Shown: piece after piece, positions 30,301 to 39,805 of the stretch
Position numbering within the stretch: position 1 is the first letter of the stretch
How the letters are laid out: the number at the start of each line of letters is the position of its first letter
NCBI GenBank assembly: GCA_000697455.1
Contig: JNET01035312.1
Location: 1 to 39,805, forward strand
DNA length: 39,805 bases
Source of the DNA: Basidiobolus heterosporus B8920
Taxonomy: Eukaryota; Basidiobolomycota; Basidiobolomycetes; Basidiobolales; Basidiobolaceae
Direction: 5' to 3'
Notes under the pieces: generated by a model
Told to the model about the DNA's origin: nothing
Database searches by the model: none
The model's input: only the letters and a program-made list of their open reading frames with translations
Program-made: the position numbers and the translations under genes

Positions 30301-30652
30301 GTGAAGCAGCCCCTTGAGGAACAGGTCTCATATTGAGAGGAGGAGATCCAGCCTGACCGTATGGCTGGGAATTAGGTGGCATTGGTGAATAACCAGAAGG
30401 AGGGCCCGGCTTTGCCTGAGGAGGAAAAGGAGATGATGGACGTGGCCCATTCATGGGTGGTCTTGCTCCGCCCATTATAGGTGAGCGTTGGGGCTGACCC
30501 ATAAGGGGGCGTGGAGAGCCAGCCATGGGAGGTCTTGGAGATTGGTTCTGACCTGATGGTGGTAAATTAGGAGGCGCACCAGACATGGGAGGTCTAGGAG
30601 ACCGAGATTGGCCTGGTGGTGGAGGAAAATTATTGGGAGGCGCGTTGGACAT
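27314..30652 (-). CDS. SEC24: COPII cargo adaptor Sec24
   Basis: Sec24 forms the inner COPII coat with Sec23 and Sar1 and selects cargo at ER exit sites. The single exon encodes 1112 residues from ATG at 30652; the in-frame extension to 30673 starts on GTG. The first ~370 residues are Pro/Gln/Gly/Ser-rich and disordered, longer than in yeast Sec24 (926 total). Then come the zinc finger CRRCRTYLNPFIQFVDGGRR followed by WKCNMC (about 436-462), the vWA-like trunk starting PSVYLFLIDVSHTAVQSGM (about 508-526), the beta-sandwich and helical domains, and the gelsolin-like domain (LLESGQHIFFWVAKE, about 985-1000). It is intronless, unlike most neighbours. Confidence 0.96.
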   Translation of the reverse strand: MSNAPPNNFPPPPGQSRSPRPPMSGAPPNLPPSGQNQSPRPPMAGSPRPLMGQPQRSPIMGGARPPMNGPRPSSPFPPQAKPGPPSGYSPMPPNSQPYGQAGSPPLNMRPVPQGAASPAFNHQNPAANLHQRPGSPGLQNQMPPRPMSPPLPQAQQPGPGQPGLMQRQFVPPVGGRSPVMQGAPVPSPRPPMHSPNVIPQMNPQQPMHSPNAVPQMNPQQPVQSPQLNNFAAAPLDNNAPPGSPPGNASSPGQRRRMYPEQIATAYTQGETPQQTNYPGPASGQSDPLPGAQGSQFFVPGLQGQTSPVMGYGQPQTPGYASGQPYGQQFNNMQNQFNNMALGGQNQLFHTPLIGTPLNPAELELPPPAINLPQGAAVTTSPKVLCDPSLKRCTFNAIPQNSNILKKCKIPFGLVLTPYKLDKHNPDDIPISHEIIRCRRCRTYLNPFIQFVDGGRRWKCNMCFFTNDVPSTFDYDIQSQQPIDRFQRPELTHSVVEYIAPAEYMVRAPQPSVYLFLIDVSHTAVQSGMVATAARTILESLDRIPNEDKRAKIGFITYDSALHFYNLNNELSEPQMLVVSDLEDPFIPMPNDLLVNLSESRQIVESLLSRLGEMFKSTHNVSSVLAPALQAGLKLISAIGGKIIVLQNTLPTDKEGGLSAREDVKLLGTPKESNLLQPASQFYKPFAVDCSRAQVCVDTFIFGTQYIDFATLSGASRFSAGQSYFYPGFNAGKSEDAVKFANELSEFLSCPAGLEAVLRVRASKGLRMTAYHGNFFLRSMDLLALPNVTPNHTYSVEVTIDEPIETSIACFQTALLHTSCTGERRIRVLTLGLPVANNISEVFKSADQVAIATILARKAVERSLSTKLEDARDALINKCIDILGIYKTELTSVGTGASPQLQICHNLKMLPLLVQALIKHVSLRGGSQTPSDVRSFAMNLVNTMPAELLMRYVHPRFYALHNMAPEVAVPSDDGSAVLMPQPLPLSSERLERNGLFLLESGQHIFFWVAKEVSPQLCQELFDVPSYEAIRPGRTTLPILDTNFSSRVQLIISKIREANRYIYYPQVYVVKEESDPSLRLWFLSHLVEDRANNVMSYQQFLNHLKDKVNTGSFK

Positions 30653-31711
30653 TTTGTCACAAGGAAAATTCACTAGGAGCGATTGATGCAGAAGAGAATT
30701 AGTTTGTTTTCAATTACTTACTGTGCGTATAGCATAAGCGAAAGAACATCAACTCGACTATTAGAAAGTGATAATGTACCTTGATTTCTAAAGTCGAACT
30801 CAAAAGTAGTCTAAGTGAGGTTTAGGAATGAAATGTGACGTTCAGGCTCGCCACAGCAACTAACGAAAATTGTTAAGGTTGGCAGGGGAAAATAATATTT
30901 CGAGCCAACGTAATATGCACTTGGAGTAGTTTAAACAAATCTGAACTAGTTGGTAAAATCCCTACAAGAAATTTTATATCAGCGTGGGCGGCCCTGATTC
31001 GACCTTTATCACAAGGAGTAAATATCAAGTTCATGGCTCATCCAAAATATCGCTCAAAAAAGAAGTGCCACAGGCAGAATAATCATCAGCATTTTATTAC
31101 GTAAAACAACAACACATCAGAATGGAATTTGGCTTAAATTTGGTTGATTCTGGGGATTTCATTAAGGCCCCTTAATATTTAGGGTGGTGAGAAGCCCATT
31201 GATGTCGTAATCAAGTCCTTTGGGTTGGTAGAGTAAACACAAGAACACTTGGATTGGATTCCCATTTACGTGACAACCTTGCTTCGTTGGCTTTGTTTCC
31301 CTTCTTACCTCGTTGCATTTGTTTTCCACCAACACGTTGACATGATTAGAATACAAGGAGATACGAGAAACGGTGGGAAGATGGAACGGTCGGAAGGGAT
31401 ATTAAGGTGTCGCCTACCTGTTCGATCACATTGGCGAGCAATAGCATTTTTTTAATTGAACCAGAATGAATAGGGGTTTTAGGGTTAGTTTTTGGTAGCT
31501 GAAGTTCGTCATGCATTTTTGTCAGAGAAAAAATTATCTTGCTAAATATTTCTTTATTTTAATCAACAATTATTGTAAATAATTTGGTTTTTATTAATAC
31601 TATGTAAATTGGCCTCACTAACTTTGGTTACTTTACGATAAAGACTCTGGTTTTGTTCTTTCTCCTTTTACCTAGCCTTGTGCAGATTTAGAAGCAGATT
31701 CATCTAAAAAA
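30653..31711. other. Intergenic, with a possible small minus-strand gene
   Basis: Between SEC24 (-) and SRP14 (+). On the minus strand from 31447 there is an ATG followed by ten codons and a GT donor (MLLLANVIEQ|gtaggc). Further on, a basic frame reads MQRGKKGNKANEARLSRKWE and ends at TGA near 31220. I could not build a complete, convincing gene from these pieces. Confidence 0.3.
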
Positions 31712-32260
31712 ATGCTCGTTGACAACGATTCGGTACATACTAGCTTTCCTTTAGACAATTTTAGATGAAGTGAACTCATCTGAATTACCTCCTTTACCGA
31801 GTCATTTTTGACATCATACTAATTTTCTTCCAGTTTCTTACACAAGTCACTCGATTCTTCGAAAAGTCCAAGACTTCAGGAACCGTGTACTTAAACATGA
31901 AGCGATGTAATTATATCAACTCTCAAATGTTATATTCGGTGCACTGAAATTTATTTTATTTTGTCTTTCTAATAGTCGACCATGACGTCAAAAAGAAGGG
32001 AAGCACAGTTGAAGTAACGGAAGAAACGGAATACCCTACCTTGGTCCGAGCTAGCTGTGGGAACGCAAAGATCAGTACTTTGGTACGTTATTTTTTTTCT
32101 CCCTTCCAATGAACGTTTACTTACGACAGAACCTCTCTAGGTACAACCAACTGATTACGAAAAATTCCTCGACTCCTACGGAAATATCATGAAAGTGCAG
32201 ATGGATGCCTTAAAGAAAAAAGAAAGAAAGAAGGCCAAGAAAACCAAACCTACTGCATAA
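31712..32260 (+). CDS. SRP14: Signal recognition particle 14 kDa protein
   Basis: SRP14 forms the Alu-domain protein part of the signal recognition particle, needed for elongation arrest. Four exons (31712-31732, 31834-31906, 31976-32082, 32141-32260) join in phase to 106 residues. Motifs match the family: FLTQVTRFFEKSKTSGTVYL, KRFDHDVKKKGS, the core PTLVRASCGNAKISTLV, then DYEKFLDSYGNIMKVQMDAL and a Lys-rich tail KKKERKKAKKTKPTA. Only seven codons lie in exon 1, so no single long open frame reveals the gene. Confidence 0.95.
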
Positions 32261-32420
32261 TTGAAACCTGATTATTTGTGTACACATAATTTCTCATTAA
32301 ACACATTGAAACCTAAGTTGTTTACGGAATCTTTGCTCAGAATTAGCATCCTTGTTTTCATGTAGTAGAAAATGTGCCGTCCATCTCGAACGCTCGAGAT
32401 TGTGTAAAAAATTCGGATTG

Positions 32421-32491
32421 GGCTCAACCGGGAATTGAACCCGGGACCTCCTCGACCCGAACGAGGAATCATACTACTAAACCATTGAGCC
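32421..32491 (-). tRNA. tRNA-Pro (anticodon CGG)
   Basis: A 71-nt cloverleaf read on the minus strand. Acceptor GGCTCAA pairs perfectly with TTGAGCC; the anticodon stem CCTCG/CGAGG encloses TTCGGGT with anticodon CGG; the T arm CCGGG/CCCGG encloses TTCAATT. Intronless. A T6 run (plus-strand aaaaaa at 32406-32411) just downstream is the expected Pol III terminator. Confidence 0.95.
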
Positions 32492-33075
32492 TTTCACGGG
32501 CCGTGCAAAATCATCAACAACTACTCGACATCCTAATACCCCTTGTTGACACGCAATATTATGGCAAACAATTCGAAGACTTTGTAACTGACCAATTACT
32601 TACTCACTATTCCATCCAAAAATAGTTTCCAGCCCCAAGGTTAGATAATAAAATTCTCTGCTCACCTCATTACTATTTTATTACTGGCTTTCCCGTGGAA
32701 ATTGACAAATAGGTTAAAGAGTCAGTTTTGTGACATCAAGTCAAATCCAAACCCAAATTCTACAAACATTCATATATATAGTTAAAGTAATTTCTAATAT
32801 TAAAACAAGAGGTGTTACATAATATAGTGCGCTATTGAATCCTAAAGGAAGGGTTATTGATCCTCCCCCCTAATACCAAATAAAAATTAGTTCATTCAAA
32901 TGATTTTTTATCTACACAAGATTCTCCTTGCCCGTTTAATCTTTGCTATCTCACCTTTGAAAGAAAATTCTAGTAGTCTATTTTTTCAACTTAGACACTT
33001 TCAAATTTGCGACCTGAAGTATCCATTTCTTGACTAATTCTCAATTAGTTTACGCAATTTTCTTTTATCGACGAG
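32492..33075. other. TUP1 upstream region
   Basis: AT-rich with pyrimidine tracts before the TUP1 ATG. No gene; the frame at 32374-32625 crosses the tRNA and is a shadow. Confidence 0.5.
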
Positions 33076-36003
33076 ATGTCAAACATCTATAATCATCGTC
33101 CCATGGTTCCCCCTGGGGCTGGCAGTCGAATCCCCGAACTTTTAGATGCTTTGAAAGTTGAATTCGAACATGTTAACCAAGATGTTTCTATGTTCAAGAC
33201 GCAACGGGATGAGTTCGAACACAAAAGTAGGTTAATTCTAAACGTTAGGTGGTGTATAACCTTATGGTTTTGTTTGAAACAACGCGGTGATACACATTTT
33301 CACTTACAAAATCGCGTGTAACATCCCCTTTCTTATTGAAGAGTACCTTTGAATGGTTTCATCTAGCCTCGAAACTCAAGTTTTCCAATGTATATAAGCT
33401 AATCCTTCTGCTGTTTTTAGTTTCCGCACAACTAAACGAAATGTCCGGTTTCCAACAAAACCTTTACGAACTCGAAAGAACTCACCAGAAGATCAAACAA
33501 CAGTAAGCGATCATCTACTTCAAGTAGTAGTATCTATCTACTTTCCACTGGTATTCTTATACAAGTACTTGCTTCAAGATATGAGGAAGAGATATTAAGG
33601 CTTCGTCGCGAACTAGAGGCACGCGGTTCTCACCCTCAAAGCAGTGGAACGCCTCATCAAAGCCATCAACCAGCTCCTCCTAATATCGGCCATGGCCCAT
33701 CCAATCTCTTCAGTGGAATCATGAGTGGTGCACAGAACGGCCCCAATTCTCTGGTGGCCCCACCTCAGATGATGGATCCAAATCAACAACCACAACCACA
33801 ACACCCTGGATATCCAGGACCTGGCTCTGGACCCCCAGGGCTATCTGCCTACTCTAGTGGTGGCCCTCCTGGCACTCCACAACAAGTGCCACCACCACAA
33901 GGTGGCCACCAACCTCCCAACAAAAGGCTACGAGGTGATTCGGATGCTCCACCACATCACATGGCTGGGCAATCACAGCCTCCAATGCAGCAGCCATCCA
34001 TGTACGGCTCTGTTCCTACATCCTCACCTCCAATGCCAGGTCAACCACCTAATCAGATGCCAGGGATGATGGGACAAGGGCCTGGTCAGTCACCGATGGG
34101 TAGCTTATACAATCGTTAATTTATTACATATAATAAAACTCACACGTTTGCGTGTTTTCTACCACATTCGTAGGTTATATGCAAGGTGGTCCGCAAAATA
34201 ATCCGGTGGGTATGATGGGAATTTCACTACAATCATGTGGCCTGACTAACTCTTTTAACCATTTCTATTAAATCAGATGGGCCAACAAGGTCCACTTGCC
34301 CCTCAGCCACCGGTAGGAATGCAAGCCGAGCCTCAGCAAGGACCTCCTCAAGGCGTACCTCAGTATCCTGGCGCCAGTCCCCAAGGAATCAACCGAAAGC
34401 CTAGCAATAGTGGCCTTTCAGCCCAACAGCCTCCATCCCAACAGTCTGGCGCTGGCCCCGTAAGAGTACCTTCCGTTAAAGGCCCTGGCTCAGCAAATGG
34501 CAGTTTCAACGACGTAGACCTGGAGAATCTTCCTTCTGGACTCAAGCGGGAAGGATCTGATTGGTTTGCCATGTAGGTTTGATTTTCTAGAGAGGTTCAC
34601 GTGCAAAAGACTAATGAGGGTTTTCAATAGTTTCAATCCTCGAGTTCCTCGCCAGTTGAACGTCGATCTAGCTCATACTTTGGATCATAGCAGGTGGGCT
34701 TTCAATCATCTCCGACGATAGTTTGCTTTCAGCTTGCTGATGTTTCCTGCATTTCTAGTGTTGTTTGTTGTGTTCGCTTTAGTAACGACGGCAAGTATCT
34801 GGCTACCGGGTGCAATAGAAGCGCGCAGATTTACGATGTCCAGAGTGGAAACAAGATTTGGTAACGCGAGTCTTCACTACCCAAGTCAATTGCCCTAACT
34901 TACCCACCCCTAGTGTTTTACAGGACGAGGCAGCCAACAGAGATGGAGATCTTTATATCAGATCCGTTTGCTTTAGTCCAGATGGAAAGTTCCTAGCCAC
35001 CGGCGCTGAAGATAAGCAGATTCGAGTAAGTGCGACATGATGATCCAGAGCTCCATGGTACTTCACTAACTTCCGATCTCAAGATCTGGGACATCGCAAG
35101 AAAAAGAATCCGGAATCTTTTCCAAGGTCACGAACAAGACATTTACTCCCTTGATTTCTCGAGAGATGGTCGTCTGATTGTTTCTGGTTCTGGCGATAGA
35201 ACAGCCAGAATCTGGGACATGGAGAGTGGTAAATGTGTATATACTCTGGTGATCGAAGACAATGGTCCCAAAGAAGCTGGGGTCACTTCAGTGGCTTTCA
35301 GTCCCGATAGTCGCCTGGTAGCCGCAGGTTCATTGGATAAAATGGTTAGAGTCTGGGATGTTCAGACTGGTCAGCTTTTGGAAAAGCTCGAGGGACACAA
35401 GGACAGCGTTTATTCCATTGCGTTCACCCCAGATGGTAAGTTTACCAAAATGATCGTAGTTTGGGCGGTGGATTGCCGGTTATAACCTCCCTTGTCTTGC
35501 TAGGTAAATCACTCATCTCAGGGTCTTTGGATAAGACCATTAAAATGTGGGATATTCTCACCAACAAGAATGCGAACAACATGGGCCAAAAGCCTAGTCC
35601 GTGCAGAACTACTTTCGTTGGCCATAAGGTTCGTGTTCCTCTATTCGATGATCCAGACATGAAACAACTAACTGACTTGAATTGTTAGGATTTCGTTTTA
35701 TCTGTTGCTTGTTCTCCCTGCGGAAACTGGATTGTATCGGGTTCCAAGGATCGTGGTGTTCAATTCTGGGATCCTACCACTGCACACACACAATTCATGC
35801 TTCAAGGACATAAAAACTCAGGTAAAGCGCGAATATTTGTGTGAATATCATGTGAGTATTCATAGACTCCAATCTTACTCAACATATCTACCCTAGTTAT
35901 CTCAATTACCTTGAGCCCTATGGGAGGTTTGTTTGCCACCGCTTCTGGTGATTGCCGTGCTCGCTTGTGGAGTTACGAGAACATCCCACCTGTTCAGCCT
36001 TAA
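33076..36003 (+). CDS. TUP1: Transcriptional corepressor Tup1
   Basis: Tup1 is the WD-repeat corepressor that works with Ssn6/Cyc8 at repressed promoters. Twelve exons join in phase to 691 residues (yeast 713): 33076-33226, 33421-33502, 33579-34099, 34174-34205, 34277-34572, 34631-34693, 34759-34860, 34914-35025, 35084-35435, 35504-35628, 35689-35821, 35897-36003. The N-terminal tetramerisation helix [20 protein letters not shown] continues to [17 protein letters not shown] long Pro/Gln/Gly-rich linker includes [11 protein letters not shown]. The signature [20 protein letters not shown] then [18 protein letters not shown] opens a seven-blade WD40 propeller that ends [15 protein letters not shown]. 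One donor is the unusual GTTCGT (after VGHK). Confidence 0.96.
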
Positions 36004-36319
36004 TTCCCGCATCAAACCAATACCACTTATTAATGGAAGTGGTCATTGCACTATTCTGTTCCATAGTTGGCATAGCATCCCACTCCCCTATTTTTGCTTA
36101 TGTTCTCAACAAAGATGCCAATGAATCATGATCATTACTTGCTTGACATGGAGATAAAAATCTATTACCCCATTTCTGTTCTACATAATGTTATGATATG
36201 TTAGTGGTGAAGGCAATCATGAATCTTTTCAGTTATCTTGTTTTTAATATCAAACAGTAACGCAATCAACTCACAATATTAATCTCTTGGGATAACTTAG
36301 AATCTCAGAGCAATCATTT
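36004..36319. other. TUP1 3' flank
   Basis: Noncoding sequence between the TUP1 stop and the first recognisable retroelement relic. Nothing else seen. Confidence 0.5.
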
Positions 36320-36600
36320 AAAATAATATGTCAATTTCATTTTAGATTCATTGAATTTAAAGTTCACATTTATACTTTTATGAAAAAGTAAGCAAAGCAA
36401 CATGTAGAACGTGCTTACATAGGTTTCAGTAACTTAAGTGTACAAACTTTAGTACCAATTGAATATGATTGAGAAAGTCAAATATCCTGATCATTGATAG
36501 GCTTGCACAAATACTCTTAGTATAAGCTGTTGAAATCAATTTAGTTTAGCACCCAAGTATTCATATGATTATGTATATAACTCATATGTTGTATTTATGA
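36320..36600 (-). mobile_element. Inverted, decayed copia-type LTR relic
   Basis: The segment around 36345-36410 (tagattcattgaatttaaag, then aaaaagtaagcaaagcaaca) matches the reverse complement of the interior of the LTR at 37359-37692 closely. More diverged matches follow (gagaaagtcaaatatcctg; acccaagt near 36550). It is therefore a diverged copy of the same LTR family on the opposite strand. The ends are approximate. Confidence 0.6.
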
Positions 36601-36864
36601 GATAGTTATCAAAGTTGAAACGCATATGATCATTTTACATTAAGTGCAAGATGATGAAACATTGGATTTATGAAAAATCTTCAACATGTCCAAATGAGCT
36701 GAAGCTTCTACAACATGCTGTTAGAGCCCTCTAGCATAGTATGTCATAGTTTGTTTACTCTTACAGGTGTAAATACATTTCTTTATTAGAATAAAACATC
36801 AAGTCAAAGTAAAACAACTTCTTAATAATCAAGGTCACTTGTAAAATAACTATTCTGACTTTTA

Positions 36865-37203
36865 ACCAGTTATGAGCCTCACTGCTGTCCTCTAATGAAT
36901 GTCAAGTGTCAGCTTTACCAACACAACTTCTAATGTTGCAGCATTTGCTAAATCAGGCCAATTCTTGTGAAAATATCTAATTGAATGATGCTAGAAGAAA
37001 GGATACTTTTGAATGTTGTCTCTGGTGAGGATGTAGTGCTAAATGAGCTCCCTAAAGCTGAAGCTAAAGTAAGGTTTAAGAACAGGGAAAGGCAAGCAAT
37101 TATCATTATCTGCTTAAATTTTACTAGGAAGCAATTATTGCATGCCTATCTAGTAGGTTCTGCTGCTAAAGCCCAAAGTGTGTTGGAAAATATATATGTC
37201 TAA
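36865..37203 (+). mobile_element. Old copia gag 5' fragment
   Basis: A degenerate copy of the start of a copia-type gag. It carries a primer-site-like agttatgagcc at about 36868, then sequence colinear with the gag start at 37696, and MLEERILLNVVSGEDVV, matching the gag motif of the younger copy. The frame is broken and many residues diverge; it has no coding capacity. Confidence 0.6.
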
Positions 37204-37229
37204 AAACCTATGTAATAGGCTGAAAGTTC

Positions 37230-37358
37230 TAGAGGATCTGGATTTCAGGAGAGTAATATTTGTTGAAGTTATGGTCATGCCTGAAGAAAGAGGACTTTGG
37301 GATATTGTCTCAGGTAAAGAAGCAATGCCAAAGAAGTCCCCTGAAGCATGGTATAAGA
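37230..37358 (+). mobile_element. Second gag fragment, interrupted by an LTR
   Basis: Encodes MPEERGLWDIVSGKEAMPKK, a third version of the same gag region, and stops being recognisable exactly where the LTR at 37359 begins. This suggests an older element cut by insertion of a younger one. Confidence 0.6.
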
Positions 37359-37692
37359 TGCTGTGAGATTCTGGGAGTTATTGGAAGTGATTTGGAGAAT
37401 TAGAAGAATATGTGGTTTTCATTTAAACAAAACCCACACTTGGGTTTTACTGAGAATATTTTCCACTAACTTAGCAGTACCTAGAATACTTGTCTTTCTT
37501 GACATGTCCAAACAATCCCAACCTTTGCACACATGTTCCTGAGACCTTCTTCAGTACATTCTAAATGTTGCTTTGCTTACTTCTTGACAAAAGTATGAAA
37601 GTCAACTTTACATTCAATAAATCTACAAGCAAAAATCATATATTCTTCTAATTCTCCAAATCACTTCCAGTAACTCCCAGAATCTCACAACA
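37359..37692 (+). mobile_element. Copia-type 5' LTR with 53-bp terminal inverted repeats
   Basis: This 334-bp segment starts TGCTGTGAG and ends CTCACAACA, immediately followed by a primer-binding-like site and gag, the position of a 5' LTR. Its outer 53 bases at each end (37359-37411 and 37640-37692) are inverted complements with only two mismatches. LTRs normally have inverted ends of a few bases, so either this LTR is unusual or a foldback element sits here. Confidence 0.7.
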
Positions 37693-37704
37693 GGTTATGA
37701 ACCC
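37693..37704 (+). other. Primer-binding-site candidate (half initiator tRNA type)
   Basis: GGTTATGAACCC directly follows the LTR end. It resembles the site of Drosophila copia, GGTTATGGGCCC, which pairs with an internal fragment of initiator tRNA-Met near the anticodon loop. The gag ATG lies within it. Confidence 0.5.
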
Positions 37705-39360
37705 CAAGCTTACACTCTCTGGAATGTCAACTACTGCTGTTACTGGAATTCTTCCTCCTGCTGAAAATTTTTATGGAATTAACTATCAGGTCTGAAAGGT
37801 GAAAATGAAAATGATGCTACAAGAAAAAGATCTTTGGGATATTGTTACAGGAGAAGAAGGACAACATCAAGGAACTCAAGAAGATGCATTGTTGTACTTA
37901 AAGAAGGAGCAAAATGCCTTTAACTCAATTATCTTAATGCTCAGGATAAATAACTTATCACATCTGCAAGAGCCAAAGCTACTAAGAATGCTTGGAAAGC
38001 CTTAGAAGATGCCTACCAAGCTAGTTCTGCTGCAAATAAGATGTCCTTGAGAAGAAAACTCTTTAACACCAAGATGCATGCTGGGGAAGACATAAAATTC
38101 TTGATAAACAGAATCACAACAATAGTTGATGACATGGAATCACTTGGGGAATATACCACATGTGATGATATCATAGTTACACTCCTGAATAGCCTGCCTG
38201 ACAAGTTTCAAAGCCTGGTAATGGCCCTAAAGTCCTGACCTGAATACTTCGCCCTAAATTATATTTATGGAAGATTGCTGGATGAGAATTTGCAAAAATC
38301 AGATACCTACCAAAAAGAAGATGAGAATGCCCTATTAAGCAATGTAAGATCTTTCTATAAGAATACAAAGCACTATAAAAAGAGAAGTAGCATATATTGT
38401 GATTACTGCAAAAGGACTAGCCATTTAAGTGAATATTGCTGGAAAAGATTAACAAAAGAAGGAAGGAGAGCTGAATATGGAAATGCTGTTTCCGCTGGTG
38501 ACCAACTATTTATATCTGCACTATCTATGACTACAGACAAGGATTCCCAGACATATTATATTGCTTCAGGAGCTTCCCACACTTCAGAAATCAAAAGGAT
38601 AGGATTATTCAATATGAAGAAATACCAACTAGAAAGGTTTTCATGGGAGATGAACAAACATTAGATGCTATTGGAATGGGAACAACTCAGGTGAAGCTAA
38701 ATGGAGATTTTGAGGAGAAAGTGCCCACCATTAACAAGGTATTACATATACCTGATATTACCAAGAATCTACTATCAGTCAGCAAGGCCACATCAGAAGG
38801 ATTAAAGTTCAATTTTGATGAACAAGGATCCACAATCACTGATAAAATCGGAATTTATTTAGTCTCTGGACAAAAGGAGATGAACTTATACAAGCTGACC
38901 TATATTCCTGCCAAGTTTCAGGCAAATATAAGCCACTCAAATCAAAAATATGCTTAATAATGGCATAAGAGATTTGGACATATTGGATTTGATTATTTGA
39001 AGAAAATGATTAATGATCCTCTGATATCAAGAGTGAGTTTTAATCCCCCAACCCATTTGAACCTTTGTGAATGCTGTGTATATAGGAAACAAGCCAGACA
39101 ACCATCCAAGAGCTCTAGATCAATCAAATTTATGAGAAAATGGATCCAATGCACTCATATCTCTTTAGACCTATGGAAAGTTAATCCTTAGGTGGAAAAG
39201 ATATTGAATCACATTTATTGATGATTATACAAGATTTATCTGGGTCTACCTTATAGAAAGAAAAGAAGAGACACTCTTGGTGCTTAGAGATTTCAAAGCC
39301 CTTGAGGAAACAGAAACTGGAGCCAAAAACAAGAAAATACATATGGATAATACCCTCTGA
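37697..39360 (+). pseudogene. Decayed Ty1/copia gag-pol
   Basis: The order of copia domains is visible across frames interrupted by stops and shifts. Gag runs from the ATG in the primer-binding site, with an in-frame TGA near 37795; a UBN2-type gag block follows at 38041-38238 (KLFNTKMHAGEDIKFLINRI, LLNSLPDKFQSLVMALKS). A CCHC zinc knuckle (CDYCKRTSHLSEYC) lies at about 38398-38440. A protease-like YIASGASHT follows, where the expected active-site Asp is replaced. The gag-pre-integrase block (LCECCVYRKQARQPS) is near 39060-39110. The integrase core begins FIDDYTRFIWVYLIERK and breaks down soon after (about 39358), before the rest of the catalytic triad. No reverse transcriptase or RNase H is seen before the window ends. 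The element is non-autonomous and dead. Confidence 0.85.
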
Positions 39361-39805
39361 GAAAATGTGGTCATAATACCAGCAGAAAATCAGCAGATTT
39401 TTTCTGTATTCACAATCACTACAAACATACCATCATAAAATTGGCAACATAAAAGTTTCTCACTAGGAAAAATCAAACAGCAGATGACTACTTTGGAGGA
39501 ACTTATTTAATTCCGTTATGTGATTGGTCAGTTACTGATGTGGCAATCCACTGCCATAAACTAAAAGCTTTTCTACATCTATCAAACAACTTTAATTTTT
39601 TTCTCACCAATTTCTTAGTCACTCTTCTATGTTCACTCTCACCAGAGCAAAAAGCATTGTAGTGGGGTTATAATGCTACCCACTGACAGCTTAAATTTTC
39701 TTATCTTATATTACCTTACTAGACCATATTATGATTACTATCCTTTACTATTAGTATTATCCCTTTTTACTTAGCTATATTTCAATTCACTTGCAGATCA
39801 AGATT
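39361..39805. other. AT-rich tail beyond the integrase fragment
   Basis: No recognisable pol sequence and no second copy of the LTR was found up to the window end. The element is either truncated here or interrupted by unrelated repeat sequence. Confidence 0.5.

Noticed and set aside
30673-30673. Sec24 start seven codons upstream (MNFPCDK)
   Set aside because: The first codon is GTG; the first ATG is at 30652.
1-39805. CRISPR arrays, bacterial operons or rRNA genes
   Set aside because: No regularly spaced direct repeats or rRNA motifs; the gene structures are eukaryotic with spliceosomal introns.

Overview
The window is nuclear DNA of a fungus, most likely an early-diverging (non-Dikarya) one. 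Fungal markers are translation elongation factor 3, Pam17, the Tup1 corepressor, a stand-alone mRNA guanylyltransferase and the Ilv2/Ilv6 acetolactate synthase pair. Genes are compact, and many carry several short (about 45-80 nt) GT-AG introns. Two introns are not of that kind. They have AT-AC ends with minor-spliceosome (U12-type) 5' splice sites and branch sites, and removing them is the only splice I found that restores the reading frame. U12 introns are lost from almost all Dikarya, which is the main reason for placing the organism among the early lineages. I cannot name a species.

Layout, left to right: an unresolved single-pass membrane protein (-); EF-3 (-); ESS2/DGCR14 splicing factor (-, with an AT-AC intron); a coiled-coil protein with a dynein-adaptor CC1-box-like motif (+); a Cys- and Ser-rich GPI-type surface protein (-); the mRNA capping guanylyltransferase (-, 11 exons, one of 8 nt); a tandem AAA+ ATPase (+, 15 exons, with an AT-AC intron); a seven-helix membrane protein (-); NDUFAF5 (+); PAM17 (-); QCR8 (+); ILV2 (-); a small unrecognised gene (+); ILV6 (-); tRNA-Arg(TCG) (+); SEC24 (-); SRP14 (+); tRNA-Pro(CGG) (-); TUP1 (+). 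The right end, from about 36.3 kb, is a graveyard of Ty1/copia LTR retrotransposons: an inverted LTR relic, two old gag fragments, then an LTR followed by a primer-binding site and a decayed gag-pol that breaks down in the integrase.

Functional groupings: NDUFAF5, PAM17 and QCR8 are three consecutive mitochondrial genes, and PAM17 and QCR8 share a divergent promoter. ILV2 and ILV6 encode the catalytic and regulatory subunits of acetolactate synthase and lie about 1.15 kb apart from the ILV2 start to the ILV6 stop, on the same strand. Perfect 9-bp Gcn4-type sites lie upstream of both. ESS2 and the capping enzyme act on pre-mRNA. SRP14 and SEC24 serve the secretory pathway.

Exon coordinates were worked out by hand from frame continuity and splice motifs. 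For ESS2, the guanylyltransferase, the AAA protein, NDUFAF5, ILV2, ILV6, SRP14, TUP1, PAM17 and the coiled-coil gene the exon lengths sum to a multiple of three with phases matching at every junction. Family assignments rest on recognised motifs, not database searches.
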